The notes below the pieces were generated by a model that ran no database searches, was not told where the DNA came from, and saw nothing but the letters and a program-made list of their open reading frames with translations. DNA of 64,000 bases from Akkermansiaceae bacterium (lineage in GTDB: Bacteria > Verrucomicrobiota > Verrucomicrobiia > Verrucomicrobiales > Akkermansiaceae): assembly GCA_019634595.1 (NCBI GenBank), contig JAHCBC010000001.1, forward strand, positions 868,001 to 932,000, read 5' to 3'. The first letter of the stretch is position 1. Every line of letters starts with the position of its first letter. Positions 35,363 to 43,003 of this stretch are shown piece after piece. Both the position numbers and the translations under genes were made by a program.

Positions 35363-35384
35363 GGCGGCCCGCCGCCGGGCCGCC
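35363..35384. terminator. GC-rich hairpin between converging genes
   Basis: GGCGGCCC and GGGCCGCC form an 8-bp stem around a 6-base loop, immediately after the stop of the beta-helix gene at 35362 and 12 bases from the stop of the converging sigma gene. It could terminate transcription from either side. No T-run follows, so Rho independence is uncertain. Confidence 0.5.
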
Positions 35385-35396
35385 ACCATCGCGCGG

Positions 35397-35996
35397 TCAG
35401 GGCTCCAGATATTTTGAGAGCGAGTCCCTCAAGGTGGTCCGTGCACGGAAGAGGAGACTCTTCACGGCGGAGACGGAGAGGTCCAGCACCGTCGCGATCT
35501 CCTCGTAGGGCATCTGCTCGTAACGGCGGAGCACCACTGCCATGCGCTGTTGTTCCGGCAGGGCGGAAATGGCTTTGTCCACCGCTGCACGCAGTTCCGT
35601 CTGGAGCAGCTCGGCATCCGGCTGGCGGCTGGGATCATCCGGCGTCCCGGCATGCGAGGTGTCCTCCCGTTCGTCGGATGACACTTCCTTCCGGCGCTTC
35701 TTCCGTCTGGATTCGTTGAAGACGAGGTTGCGGGTGATGGTGAAAAGGTAGGTGGTGAACTTCGCGTCAGGCCGGTAGCGCTTCGCGTGGCGCCAGACCC
35801 GGAGAAATACCTGCTGGGAGATGTCCTCCGCCTCGGACGGATTCCCCAGCATCTTCGCCACGGTGCCCACGACGGCGTTCTGGTGCCGTTCCACCAGCTC
35901 CCGGAATGCGCGGTGGTCGCCCGCGCCGATGCGCTCCATCAGCAGGATGTCGCGTGAATTTTCGTCGGTGGGCGCTGGCGGGCGGTCGGCCTCCAT
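35397..35996 (-). CDS. RNA polymerase ECF-type sigma-70 factor
   Basis: About 199 residues. Region 2 is seen in RAFRELVERHQNAVVGTVAKMLGNPSEAEDISQQVFLRVWRHA and TYLFTITRNLVFNESR. Region 4 is seen in ALPEQQRMAVVLRRYEQMPYEEIATVLDLSVSAVKSLLFRARTTLRD, with a clear helix-turn-helix. The ATG at 35996 starts the recognisable N-terminus. A start at 36086 would add 30 residues. Unlike the first ECF factor of the window, it has no anti-sigma gene beside it. Its target genes are unknown. Confidence 0.92.
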   Translation of the reverse strand: MEADRPPAPTDENSRDILLMERIGAGDHRAFRELVERHQNAVVGTVAKMLGNPSEAEDISQQVFLRVWRHAKRYRPDAKFTTYLFTITRNLVFNESRRKKRRKEVSSDEREDTSHAGTPDDPSRQPDAELLQTELRAAVDKAISALPEQQRMAVVLRRYEQMPYEEIATVLDLSVSAVKSLLFRARTTLRDSLSKYLEP

Positions 35997-36100
35997 GATG
36001 GCAAGGAAAGGGCTAGCGGCGAATCCGGCGCTGGGCATGGATTTCCAACCACCGGATGAGAGGGAAGTTGCGCCGAATTTATTCACATGGGAACAAAAAG

Positions 36101-36126
36101 AAAGGCACGCGCTGACGCGTGCCTTT
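36101..36126 (-). terminator. Rho-independent terminator of transaldolase
   Basis: AAAGGCACGCG, loop CTGA, CGCGTGCCTTT form a perfect 11-bp stem. Read on the minus strand it is followed by CTTTTTG, a T-run. It lies 29 bases after the transaldolase stop at 36156 and is the clearest intrinsic terminator in the window. Confidence 0.88.
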
Positions 36127-36155
36127 CCGTGGCGGAATGCCGCTGATCCGTCCGT

Positions 36156-37115
36156 TCAGAGGGAACCGGCGATGAGTTTTTCGAGTTTCACGATGTCTGC
36201 GGCGAACTTCCGGATGCCATCGGCGGTTTTCTCGACGGCCATGGCGTCCTCGTTGAACATCAGTCGGAACGATTTCTCGTCCAGGGTGATCTGCTCCACA
36301 TCGGAAGCGGCGGCTTCTTCGGCGGAGAGTTTCTTTTCGACCGGCTCCGTGGATGCCTGGAGTTCCGCGAGCAGGCTGGGTCCGATGGTGAGGAGGTCGC
36401 AACCGGCGAGCGCGAGGATTTCCCCTTTGTTCCGGAAGGAAGCGCCCATCACCTCCGTGGTGTAGCCGAACTTCTTGTAGTAGGTGTAGATCTCGCGGAC
36501 GGAGACGACACCGGGATCTTCCTCCGCCGTGTAGTCCTTGCCGGTGCTGGCCTTGTACCAATCGAGGATCCGTCCGACAAACGGGGAGATGAGCTGCACG
36601 CCGGCCTCCGCGCAGGCGACGGCCTGGGCAAAGGAAAAGAGCAGCGTGAGGTTGCAGTGGATGCCTTCCTTCTCCAGCACCTCGGCGGCCTTGATGCCTT
36701 CCCAGGTGGAGGCGATCTTGATGAGGATGCGGCTGCGGGCGTGGCCCTCCGCCTCATAGGCGGCGATGAGCTGGCGGGCCTTTGCGATGGTGCCTTCCGT
36801 ATCGAAGGAAAGACGTGCGTCCACCTCGGTGGAAACCCGGCCAGGGACGATCTTGAGGATCTCCAGGCCGAAGAGGATGAGGATGCGGTCGAGGATGGTC
36901 TCCATGAGCGCCGCTCCTTCCTGACCGGACTCCTTTCCGTCCGCGATCGCCTGGTCGATCAGGTGGCGGTATTCCGCTTTTCCCGCGGCCTGCAGGATCA
37001 GGGAAGGGTTGGTGGTCGCGTCACGGGGTTGGTACGCTTTCATCGACTCGAAATCGCCGGTATCGGCGACGACGGTGGTGAACTGTTTGAGCTGGTCGAG
37101 TTGGTTGGCACTCAT
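36156..37115 (-). CDS. tal: Transaldolase
   Basis: Non-oxidative pentose-phosphate enzyme that moves a dihydroxyacetone unit between sugar phosphates. The 319-residue protein is of the TalB type: [40 protein letters not shown] carries the conserved Asp and TTNPSL segment. The Schiff-base Lys is in [17 protein letters not shown], and [17 protein letters not shown] follows. The ATG at 37115 gives the standard N-terminus. It is transcribed alone, with its own terminator. Intermediate between 37116 and 37215: no gene recognised. Confidence 0.95.
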   Translation of the reverse strand: MSANQLDQLKQFTTVVADTGDFESMKAYQPRDATTNPSLILQAAGKAEYRHLIDQAIADGKESGQEGAALMETILDRILILFGLEILKIVPGRVSTEVDARLSFDTEGTIAKARQLIAAYEAEGHARSRILIKIASTWEGIKAAEVLEKEGIHCNLTLLFSFAQAVACAEAGVQLISPFVGRILDWYKASTGKDYTAEEDPGVVSVREIYTYYKKFGYTTEVMGASFRNKGEILALAGCDLLTIGPSLLAELQASTEPVEKKLSAEEAAASDVEQITLDEKSFRLMFNEDAMAVEKTADGIRKFAADIVKLEKLIAGSL

Positions 37116-37215
37116 TGCCACCACCCTATGCCGGGCCTGCGGCGAGGAAAGTTGAAAAGCGGGGGAACGGAGATCCGGAGGATGAGAACGCTTCAAGCCG
37201 CTGATGAACGGGGTT

Positions 37216-37623
37216 TCAGCGGAGAATGTGATGCAGGCGGCGGAATATCAGCGCCCCGCAGACCGCCCCGCTGACATCAGCCAGCCAGTCGCCGGGATCG
37301 TTGCCGGTTCTTCCCGGAACATGGCTCTGGTGATGCTCGTCCAGCCAGCCAACGAGTGCCAGAACCACGAATACCATCGCCACGATCAGCGGCCAATGCG
37401 GCCGGTGGGGACGCAGACGGAAAAAGAACGCCGCCAGCAGGCCGCCACCACCAAGGAAGTAGCCGAAATGCGCCACCTTATCAATGCCTGGGATGGGCGG
37501 CAGGCCGCCGGCGTCACCGCTGCGGGAGGAAAGCAGCCAGAGGATGCCGAACCAACCTGCGAAGCAGGCGAACCAGAACCAGGGATTGCGTGGAAAAACC
37601 AAGACGTGACGGGGATGTATCAC
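37216..37623 (-). CDS. VanZ-like membrane protein
   Basis: About 135 residues with three or four hydrophobic segments ([54 protein letters not shown]). It has the VanZ-family pattern [11 protein letters not shown] and a D-E-x-x-Q-...[20 protein letters not shown] end. VanZ-family proteins are poorly understood; the prototype gives low-level teicoplanin resistance. The start is uncertain: GTG at 37623 is used because a longer frame from 37701 overlaps the antitoxin gene and has an atypical N-terminus. Confidence 0.75.
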   Translation of the reverse strand: MIHPRHVLVFPRNPWFWFACFAGWFGILWLLSSRSGDAGGLPPIPGIDKVAHFGYFLGGGGLLAAFFFRLRPHRPHWPLIVAMVFVVLALVGWLDEHHQSHVPGRTGNDPGDWLADVSGAVCGALIFRRLHHILR

Positions 37624-37681
37624 CCTTTCCCGATAACAAACGGAACGGGGATGATGCGTGAAATTCCCGTGAAATCCTCCG

Positions 37682-37954
37682 TCACTGCTTGCGCATCTCA
37701 TCCTCCAGACGTTCCGCGAGCCACTGCTTCATCATCGACTGATAGTTGAGGAAGCGGGAGCGGGCGATGCGCTTGATTCTGGACAGCATCCGGGGATCGA
37801 AGCGGAGGGTGATGGTCGTGGATTCACGGGAGTCCGCCTCGTGGACGGATGTGGACATGAGGCGCGGGTCAAGTTCGTGGGTCGCCCAGAACTGGGCCTC
37901 GGCGGCTTCGTCGGGGAACTCCGGAATATCAGACCAGCGGGAGATTGGGGTCAT
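37682..37954 (-). CDS. CopG/BrnA-type antitoxin
   Basis: A 90-residue protein. The N-terminal half has the IPEFPDEAAEAQFWATHELD pattern of the CopG-antitoxin family. The C-terminal half is a ribbon-helix-helix-like DNA-binding unit, TTITLRFDPRMLSRIKRIARSRFLNYQSMMKQWLAERLEDEM. Such proteins bind and neutralise a BrnT-type toxin and repress the operon. It starts 14 bases after the toxin gene stop. The order toxin then antitoxin is that of brnT-brnA systems. Confidence 0.85.
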   Translation of the reverse strand: MTPISRWSDIPEFPDEAAEAQFWATHELDPRLMSTSVHEADSRESTTITLRFDPRMLSRIKRIARSRFLNYQSMMKQWLAERLEDEMRKQ

Positions 37955-37968
37955 GTCAGGATGGGGTT

Positions 37969-38247
37969 TTAGCGGAATTCCGCGTATTTTCGGTCGTAGA
38001 ATTTCTGTTCTCCTTCGGTCATGTCGCGGGCGGCGACCACACGGACGGTCTTGCCGTCCGTGCCGAAACAGAAGAAAAGATAACGGTCGGCCACCGTGCG
38101 GCCGAGGGAGTAGTAGCGGGAGGAGCCGTCGCCCCGTTCACTGTCAGGGAGAAAGCGCACGGCAAATGGATCTTCAAGCGCTTCCTCAAGCTCCCGGGGC
38201 TTGATCGAGCGGAGATCGAATTGAACGTCGATAAGGTCGAGTTCCAT
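37969..38247 (-). CDS. BrnT-family (DUF497) toxin
   Basis: A 92-residue small basic protein. The features RELEEALEDPFAVRFLPDSERGDGSSRYYSLGRTVADRYLFFCFGTDGKTVRVVAARDMTEGEQKFYDRKY fit the BrnT/DUF497 fold, a RelE-like ribonuclease that inhibits translation. The N-terminal W-D-x-x-K segment of typical BrnT is changed here (IDVQFDLRSI), so this is a divergent member and toxicity is not certain. It is upstream of the CopG-type antitoxin gene with a 14-base gap and is likely cotranscribed. Confidence 0.82.
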   Translation of the reverse strand: MELDLIDVQFDLRSIKPRELEEALEDPFAVRFLPDSERGDGSSRYYSLGRTVADRYLFFCFGTDGKTVRVVAARDMTEGEQKFYDRKYAEFR

Positions 38248-38306
38248 GGGGTGATGGTGGAGAGTCTGTTAGGGAAGTGCAATCACTCGCTCGAAAAAAG
38301 AGCGGT

Positions 38307-38957
38307 TTATTGCCGGTTTAGCACGATGAGATGGTTGTTGAAAGGTGTTCCGCCCCAAAGAGGGGTGATGGAAACCTTTCCGAAAGGTGAGAGGATCCGC
38401 GAAAAGTCCTCCGCGGTGGGATAGTGGGTGGGGGCGGCCTTCATCCAGAAAGTCACCTTGGCGAGCAGGTCTCCCAGGATGGTGACGCGGAAACGCCATG
38501 AATCATCCCGCACGCAGGAGCGGATGACCAGTTTCCCGCCGGGCAGGACGCTGGAGGCCGCCTGCTGGAGCAGCGTCTCCTGCTGCTCCGGAGTGAAAAA
38601 CTGCAGGATGTCGAGGATCGTCACATTCCCCGCATGGTCCGGCAATCCGTTGCGGGCGTCATGAAAGGCGAAAGTGAGGCCGGAGAAGCCCGACCCGGGA
38701 ATCGCCTGCTCCGCGCATTTGATCTTCAGTTCGTCGTAGTCGAGGCTGTGGATGGGAAAGGTGAGGCCTTTTTCCCGCAGATAGAAAGCCAGCACGCCCA
38801 ATCCGCAGCCGAGATCCAGCAGGGGCAGATCCGTGCCCTCCAGCTCCCGGTGGATGGCCGTGTAGAGCGGATCCGTGCGCAGCTTGGAGCGCACGTAGTA
38901 GTGGTGCTGTTTCCTTGGAAACAGGTCGGCGATGCGTCGTTCGAGGGTGCCGGTCAC
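38307..38957 (-). CDS. Class I SAM-dependent methyltransferase
   Basis: A 216-residue methyltransferase. The SAM-binding motif I is LPLLDLGCGLGVLAFYL, followed by HSLDYDELKIKCAEQ, NVTILDILQFFTPEQQETLLQQAASSVLPGGKLVIRS. The substrate cannot be read from the sequence. It overlaps the GT2 gene by four bases, and a PlsC-type acyltransferase is upstream of that. This suggests a lipid- or glycan-related acceptor (inference). About 60 bases separate it from the toxin gene. Confidence 0.85.
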   Translation of the reverse strand: MTGTLERRIADLFPRKQHHYYVRSKLRTDPLYTAIHRELEGTDLPLLDLGCGLGVLAFYLREKGLTFPIHSLDYDELKIKCAEQAIPGSGFSGLTFAFHDARNGLPDHAGNVTILDILQFFTPEQQETLLQQAASSVLPGGKLVIRSCVRDDSWRFRVTILGDLLAKVTFWMKAAPTHYPTAEDFSRILSPFGKVSITPLWGGTPFNNHLIVLNRQ

Positions 38958-39736
38958 GCGCTGGGTGGATTGAGATGATCGAGGGGATTCGCCCCCCGGG
39001 CGATGAGCAGGGGCAGGCGGAAGAGGAACCCGGCCATCAGGCGCATGTGCATCCAGGTGAGCAGGGTATTGTCACGCAGGTAGCGGAACTGGGAGATCCC
39101 TCCTTCCTCCTTGCTGGGGTAGCGCACCGGCGTGGCGAGGTTGAGGATCGGGACACCGCTCCAAGCGAGGCGGACGGCGACCTCCGGGTCGAAGTCGAAA
39201 CGGCGTGCGAAGGCGGTGGATTCCATCACTTCCAGCAGGCGGGCCGCCGGATAAAGCCGCATCCCGAACAGGGAATCATCGATGCCCCAGCCGAGGGTTT
39301 CGAGGTTCGCCCAGAAATTGGAGATTTTCCGTCCGTTGACCCGGATGGCCGGTGCGGAGGAATCGAATACCGGTTTGCCGAAGACGGCGGCTTCGGGGTG
39401 CTCCGCCGACAGGCGGAAGAACTCCGGCAGATGGGTGGCAGGGTGCTGGCCGTCCGCATCCATGGTCAGCACATGGGTGTAGCCGGCTTCGATGGCGGCC
39501 TTCAGGCCATGGAAAACGGCGGCGCCTTTTCCGGAGTTCCGCTCCAAGCGGAGGATGCGGAAGTCCTGCGAGGGAGCAGGGGAAAGCCCCTCCAGCAGGG
39601 CGGGGGAACCGTCGGTGGAACCATCAACGACGATCCATAGTGGAAAGCCGGAGGCCAGGGCCTTGGAAACGGTGTCACGGAGAATGGGGCCGGTGTTATA
39701 AGTCGGGATCAGGATGAGCGGTCTCGGATCGGCCAT
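38954..39736 (-). CDS. Family 2 glycosyltransferase
   Basis: About 260 residues. The GT-A core is PLILIPTYNTGPILRDTV, LWIVVDGSTDGSPAL, NSGKGAAVFHGLKAAIEAGYTHVLTMDADGQHP (the metal-binding D-x-D is DAD). The C-terminal part resembles those of polyprenyl-phosphate or lipid-linked glycosyltransferases and has two possible membrane-associated helices. The acceptor is unknown. A GTG start at 39808 would overlap the acyltransferase gene; the ATG at 39736 fits the domain better. It is in one transcript with the methyltransferase. Confidence 0.85.
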   Translation of the reverse strand: MADPRPLILIPTYNTGPILRDTVSKALASGFPLWIVVDGSTDGSPALLEGLSPAPSQDFRILRLERNSGKGAAVFHGLKAAIEAGYTHVLTMDADGQHPATHLPEFFRLSAEHPEAAVFGKPVFDSSAPAIRVNGRKISNFWANLETLGWGIDDSLFGMRLYPAARLLEVMESTAFARRFDFDPEVAVRLAWSGVPILNLATPVRYPSKEEGGISQFRYLRDNTLLTWMHMRLMAGFLFRLPLLIARGANPLDHLNPPSA

Positions 39737-39800
39737 GTGGGAAGGTGCTTTATCCACAGCGGGCAGGGAGGGCAAGCGCGGTGGCAGCGTGAGCGATGAA

Positions 39801-40670
39801 TCAAACACCGGTTTGACGCCTCAACGGGTGGGATTTTGCAAGTTCCTGCTCATACACCTGTTGCATGCGGCGGGTGAATGCGGAGGCGGATTCGTCCCCC
39901 TGCGGGAGAAGTGGTTCGCCGACGTTGATGGAGATCCCGATGGGGAAGACAGGCGGCTTCCACAGCGGCCAGCCCTTCTGGAGGAACCGGCTGTTGCTCC
40001 TGATGAAGACGGGATACACCGGGACCTTGGCGCGGATGGCAATCAGGGCGCACCCTCCTTTCAGCGGGTTGATCCAACGCTCGGTGGGGTGGGTGCGGGT
40101 TCCCTCCGGGAAAAGCAGGAGCTGGCCGCCCCTTTGGAGGGCATCCGCGGCATCACGGACCATGCGTGAGGTGGCGCCATTCGGGATGTAGCCGGAGAGC
40201 CGGGATCCGCCGCCGAGGAATGGATTCCGGAGGATGGAGTTTTTCATCACGCAGATGGCCTGGGGCAGACGGGCGATGATGAAGACGGCATCCCAAAGTG
40301 AGGCATGGTTGGGCGCGACGATGATGGGGGTGGAGACACGCCCCAATTTCTCCAATTCAGAGAGATCAACTTTCAGAAGGCCGGTTACCCTCAGATAAAC
40401 CACGAAGAAATGGAAAATGTAGTGGTGAACCTGGCGGCCCAACCGCTCACCAGCAGCGCGTGGCATGATGTATGAAAGCGTCCCGCAGACAACGGTCACC
40501 AGCAGTCCGAGAATGCCCCAATAGAGGATGGCCCCCGCCATGGCGAGCCAGTCCAGTGGAACGCGGGCCAATGGGCGTAGCCGGGCTGTTTCTGCCCGGA
40601 AGGAGGGAATGGCACTGGGATCCGCAGGGTGCAACAGTCGGGGAGGGGTGGTGTGCTTGGACACCGGCAC
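39801..40670 (-). CDS. 1-acylglycerol-3-phosphate acyltransferase-like protein (PlsC family)
   Basis: A 289-residue LPLAT enzyme. A membrane helix near residues 45-70 (AILYWGILGLLVTVVCGTLSY) is followed by the catalytic H-x4-D in IIVAPNHASLWDAVF and the acceptor motif LLLFPEGTRTHP. The segment PVYPVFIRSNSRFLQKG completes the fold. It acylates a lysophospholipid or related acceptor at the membrane. The neighbouring GT2 and methyltransferase on the same strand, and the dehydratase on the other, hint at a specialised lipid. It diverges from the dehydratase gene across 83 bases. Confidence 0.88.
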   Translation of the reverse strand: MPVSKHTTPPRLLHPADPSAIPSFRAETARLRPLARVPLDWLAMAGAILYWGILGLLVTVVCGTLSYIMPRAAGERLGRQVHHYIFHFFVVYLRVTGLLKVDLSELEKLGRVSTPIIVAPNHASLWDAVFIIARLPQAICVMKNSILRNPFLGGGSRLSGYIPNGATSRMVRDAADALQRGGQLLLFPEGTRTHPTERWINPLKGGCALIAIRAKVPVYPVFIRSNSRFLQKGWPLWKPPVFPIGISINVGEPLLPQGDESASAFTRRMQQVYEQELAKSHPLRRQTGV

Positions 40671-40753
40671 GTAACCAAAAATTACCGCGCTGGTCGATGA
40701 TTTTTACGAGCTGCCTTGCCAAGGGACGGCAGGCCACAAAGCATGCTTCCCGC

Positions 40754-41212
40754 ATGTCCCAGCTTTCCTCCGCCCTTCTTTCCTCCGCCCTTGATTCGCT
40801 TCCCCACGGGCCATCGTTCCGTTTTGTCGATGAACTGGTCACGCTCGAGGGAGGAAAGCGCGGAGAAGGAATCTACCGGCTGAAGGGGGACGAGGCATTT
40901 CTGGAGGGGCATTTCCCGGGACATCCGATGATGCCGGGAGTCATCCTCATCGAGGCCATCGCCCAACTGGGGGGAGTGGTGGCACAGAGCGATCCGGTGG
41001 AAAAGCCGTTGTCCGACCTGCGCCTGACGGCGGTGAGAGCGGCCAAGATCCTTGGCGCGGCGGTGCCGGGGGAGACGCTGGAGATTCGGGTGGTGGTGGA
41101 GGGCCGGATGGGGGGGCTGATCCAGGTGGATGGCGAGATCCACACCGGCGGGAATCTGCTGGCGAAGGCGAAGATCACCCTGAGTGGGGGGATCCCCGGC
41201 TCCGCCGCCTGA
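40754..41212 (+). CDS. FabZ/FabA-like 3-hydroxyacyl-ACP dehydratase
   Basis: A 152-residue hot-dog-fold protein. The catalytic helix has the His of FLEGHFPGHPMMPGVILIEAIAQLGG, the hallmark of FabZ, with the acid contributed by the ILIEA segment. It removes water from 3-hydroxyacyl-ACP during fatty-acid or polyene synthesis. The ATG at 40754 is selected; the frame is open upstream but without domain similarity. As an isolated copy next to PlsC and GT2 genes it may serve a specialised lipid instead of housekeeping fatty-acid synthesis (inference). Confidence 0.88.
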   Translation: MSQLSSALLSSALDSLPHGPSFRFVDELVTLEGGKRGEGIYRLKGDEAFLEGHFPGHPMMPGVILIEAIAQLGGVVAQSDPVEKPLSDLRLTAVRAAKILGAAVPGETLEIRVVVEGRMGGLIQVDGEIHTGGNLLAKAKITLSGGIPGSAA

Positions 41213-41217
41213 ACGGC

Positions 41218-42354
41218 TCAGAGGACCGCCTTGATCTTCTCCAGTCCCTCCATCATGCGGGACCGGGGGCAGCCGAAGTTGAAGCGGAAATGGCCGGGCC
41301 AGCCGAAGAACGTGCCATCGGAGAGGAACAGGCCCGCCTTCTTCTCGAAGTGGTTCGCGGGGTTGTCATAGCCGGCGTGCTTCGCATCGATCCACGCCAG
41401 GTAGGTCGCCTGTGGCGCGAGGATGGAAAGGCCGTCGCATTCGTTGTTGATGAAGTCCACGAGGATGTCGCGGTTGCCTTTCAGGTAGGCCATGAGTTCC
41501 TGCCTCCATGGCTCTCCGTGGCGGTAGGCTGCTTCCGCGGCGTAGTAGGAGAGGGCGTTGATTTCCGCGAGGGTATGGCCGCGGGCGGCGATGAATCTCC
41601 GGCGCAGCGAGTCATCCTGGATGACGGCGAAGGCGTAGCCGAGGCCGGCGATGTTCCATGTCTTGCTGGGGGCCAGCAGGGTGATGACGCGGCCGCGGTA
41701 TTTCTCCGGCAGGTTGAGCACGGAGAAGTGGGGCGTCGCCGCTTCGTCAAAGATGAGGTCGCAGTGGATTTCATCCGAGATGAGGACCAGATCATGGAGC
41801 TCGCAGAAGGCGGCCAGCTTTCCGATTTCCTCCTTCGAAAAGGCACGGCCCAGCGGGTTCTGCGGATTGCAGAGGATGAAGATCTTCGTGTCCGGGCGGA
41901 CAGCGGCCTCCATCGCCGCCCAGTCGAAGGTCCACACACCGTCCTGCAGGACATGGTCCGTGGTGATCAGCTTCGTGTCCGCATCATGGTGGACGCCGAG
42001 GAATGGGGGATAGACGGGCGTGCAGGTCATCACTGATTCGCCGGGCTTGCAGAAAGCCCGCGCGGCGAGGGAAAGCGCGGGCACCAGACCGCCCAGGTGG
42101 ACGATCTCCGCGACGGTGGCATCCGCACCGCGGCGGTCCTTCAGGTAGCCGAGGACGGCGTCATTCAGGGATTCATGGGCCTGGGCATAGCCGAAGATGC
42201 CGTGGTCCACCCGGCGGTGCAGTGCCTCCAGGATTTCCGGCGGCGAAGCGAAATCCATGTCCGCGACCCAGAACGGATCGAGCTCCGGGCGGCGGTCATA
42301 CTTGATGTTGCCGGTGCCGCGGCGGGGAATGACGGTGTCGAAATCGAAAGGCAT
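41218..42354 (-). CDS. MalY/PatB-type aminotransferase (cystathionine beta-lyase)
   Basis: A 378-residue fold-type I PLP enzyme. The N-terminus FDTVIPRRGTGNIKYDRRPELDPFWVADMDFASPPEI is typical for MalY/PatB. The PLP-binding Lys is in LLAPSKTWNIAGLGYAFAVI, with the NPQNPLGRAFSKEEIGKL and ISDEIHCDLIF segments and the RFNFGCPRSRMMEGLEKI end. Family members cleave cystathionine to homocysteine and, in some cases, modulate a regulator. Whether it is a lyase or an aminotransferase in vivo is not certain. It converges with the FabZ-like gene (5-base gap). Confidence 0.92.
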   Translation of the reverse strand: MPFDFDTVIPRRGTGNIKYDRRPELDPFWVADMDFASPPEILEALHRRVDHGIFGYAQAHESLNDAVLGYLKDRRGADATVAEIVHLGGLVPALSLAARAFCKPGESVMTCTPVYPPFLGVHHDADTKLITTDHVLQDGVWTFDWAAMEAAVRPDTKIFILCNPQNPLGRAFSKEEIGKLAAFCELHDLVLISDEIHCDLIFDEAATPHFSVLNLPEKYRGRVITLLAPSKTWNIAGLGYAFAVIQDDSLRRRFIAARGHTLAEINALSYYAAEAAYRHGEPWRQELMAYLKGNRDILVDFINNECDGLSILAPQATYLAWIDAKHAGYDNPANHFEKKAGLFLSDGTFFGWPGHFRFNFGCPRSRMMEGLEKIKAVL

Positions 42355-42426
42355 GCGGCGGGATCTTTCGCCCGTGAAGGGTGGAAGATCAAGGCCGATG
42401 ACGCGCGGACATCCGCGTCCGCTTTC

Positions 42427-42512
42427 TCAGACGACCGCGTGCAGGCCGATCATGTTTCCTTCCGTGTCCGTCACCAGGGCGATGGGGGAATGGTGGCGCG
42501 GGGATGAGACCG
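42427..42512 (-). pseudogene. C-terminal remnant of a VOC/glyoxalase-family gene
   Basis: On the minus strand this stretch encodes about 27 residues ending HSPIALVTDTEGNMIGLHAVV and then a TGA stop at 42429-42427. The DTEGNxIGLH ending is the signature of the last strand and metal ligand of vicinal-oxygen-chelate (glyoxalase/bleomycin-resistance) proteins. No upstream VOC domain follows in this frame. A short neighbouring frame may carry more of it after a frameshift. It is probably the decayed end of a former gene. Confidence 0.45.
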
Positions 42513-42551
42513 GAAAACTCCATCGGGACAATCTTCAGAGGACGTTTCAGG

Positions 42552-42980
42552 TCACCACCAGCGGAAGAATCCGAGAACGCCCGACCAAGTATCATCACCA
42601 TGGCGTGCGGCATAGGTGCTTGTTGCTGTTGTAAACAGAAGCCACGAAATCCCAAGAACAGCCGGAGATTCGATCCGATGGAAAATCCTCAGGATCACGA
42701 CCCCGGCAAGAATCCCAAACACGACGAATGAGATAATGAAGCGGATCCTGCACGGGGAGTCATATGGCAACGGGGCGGGATCGCCGCTGCCATGGCGGGC
42801 CGCGAAGAAGCTTACCGTTGTCGTGATTAACAAGACAGATGCAGTGACGGCAACATTGGCAGGAGAGTCAATGCGGGCAGGAATCTGGCACGCGAACAAA
42901 ACGACGATAGTCCCGAAAGCAACGAAGAAACATGCGAAGTTGATCCAGAATTCGGAGCGGTCTGATGGTCGTGCCGTCAT
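42552..42980 (-). CDS. Small membrane protein of unknown function
   Basis: A 142-residue protein starting MTARPSDRSEFWINFACFFVAFG. It has four hydrophobic segments (FWINFACFFVAFGTIVVLF, VAVTASVLLITTTVSFFA, IRFIISFVVFGILAGVVIL, VLGISWLLFTTATSTYAA). No family is recognised. It starts 23 bases after the stop of the large VWA-domain gene and ends the Bat-type cluster, so it may be cotranscribed with it. The frame can be extended upstream, but that part lies on the VWA gene. Confidence 0.65.
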   Translation of the reverse strand: MTARPSDRSEFWINFACFFVAFGTIVVLFACQIPARIDSPANVAVTASVLLITTTVSFFAARHGSGDPAPLPYDSPCRIRFIISFVVFGILAGVVILRIFHRIESPAVLGISWLLFTTATSTYAARHGDDTWSGVLGFFRWW

Positions 42981-43003
42981 CAATATCCGGGGTTGCGGGT
43001 GGC

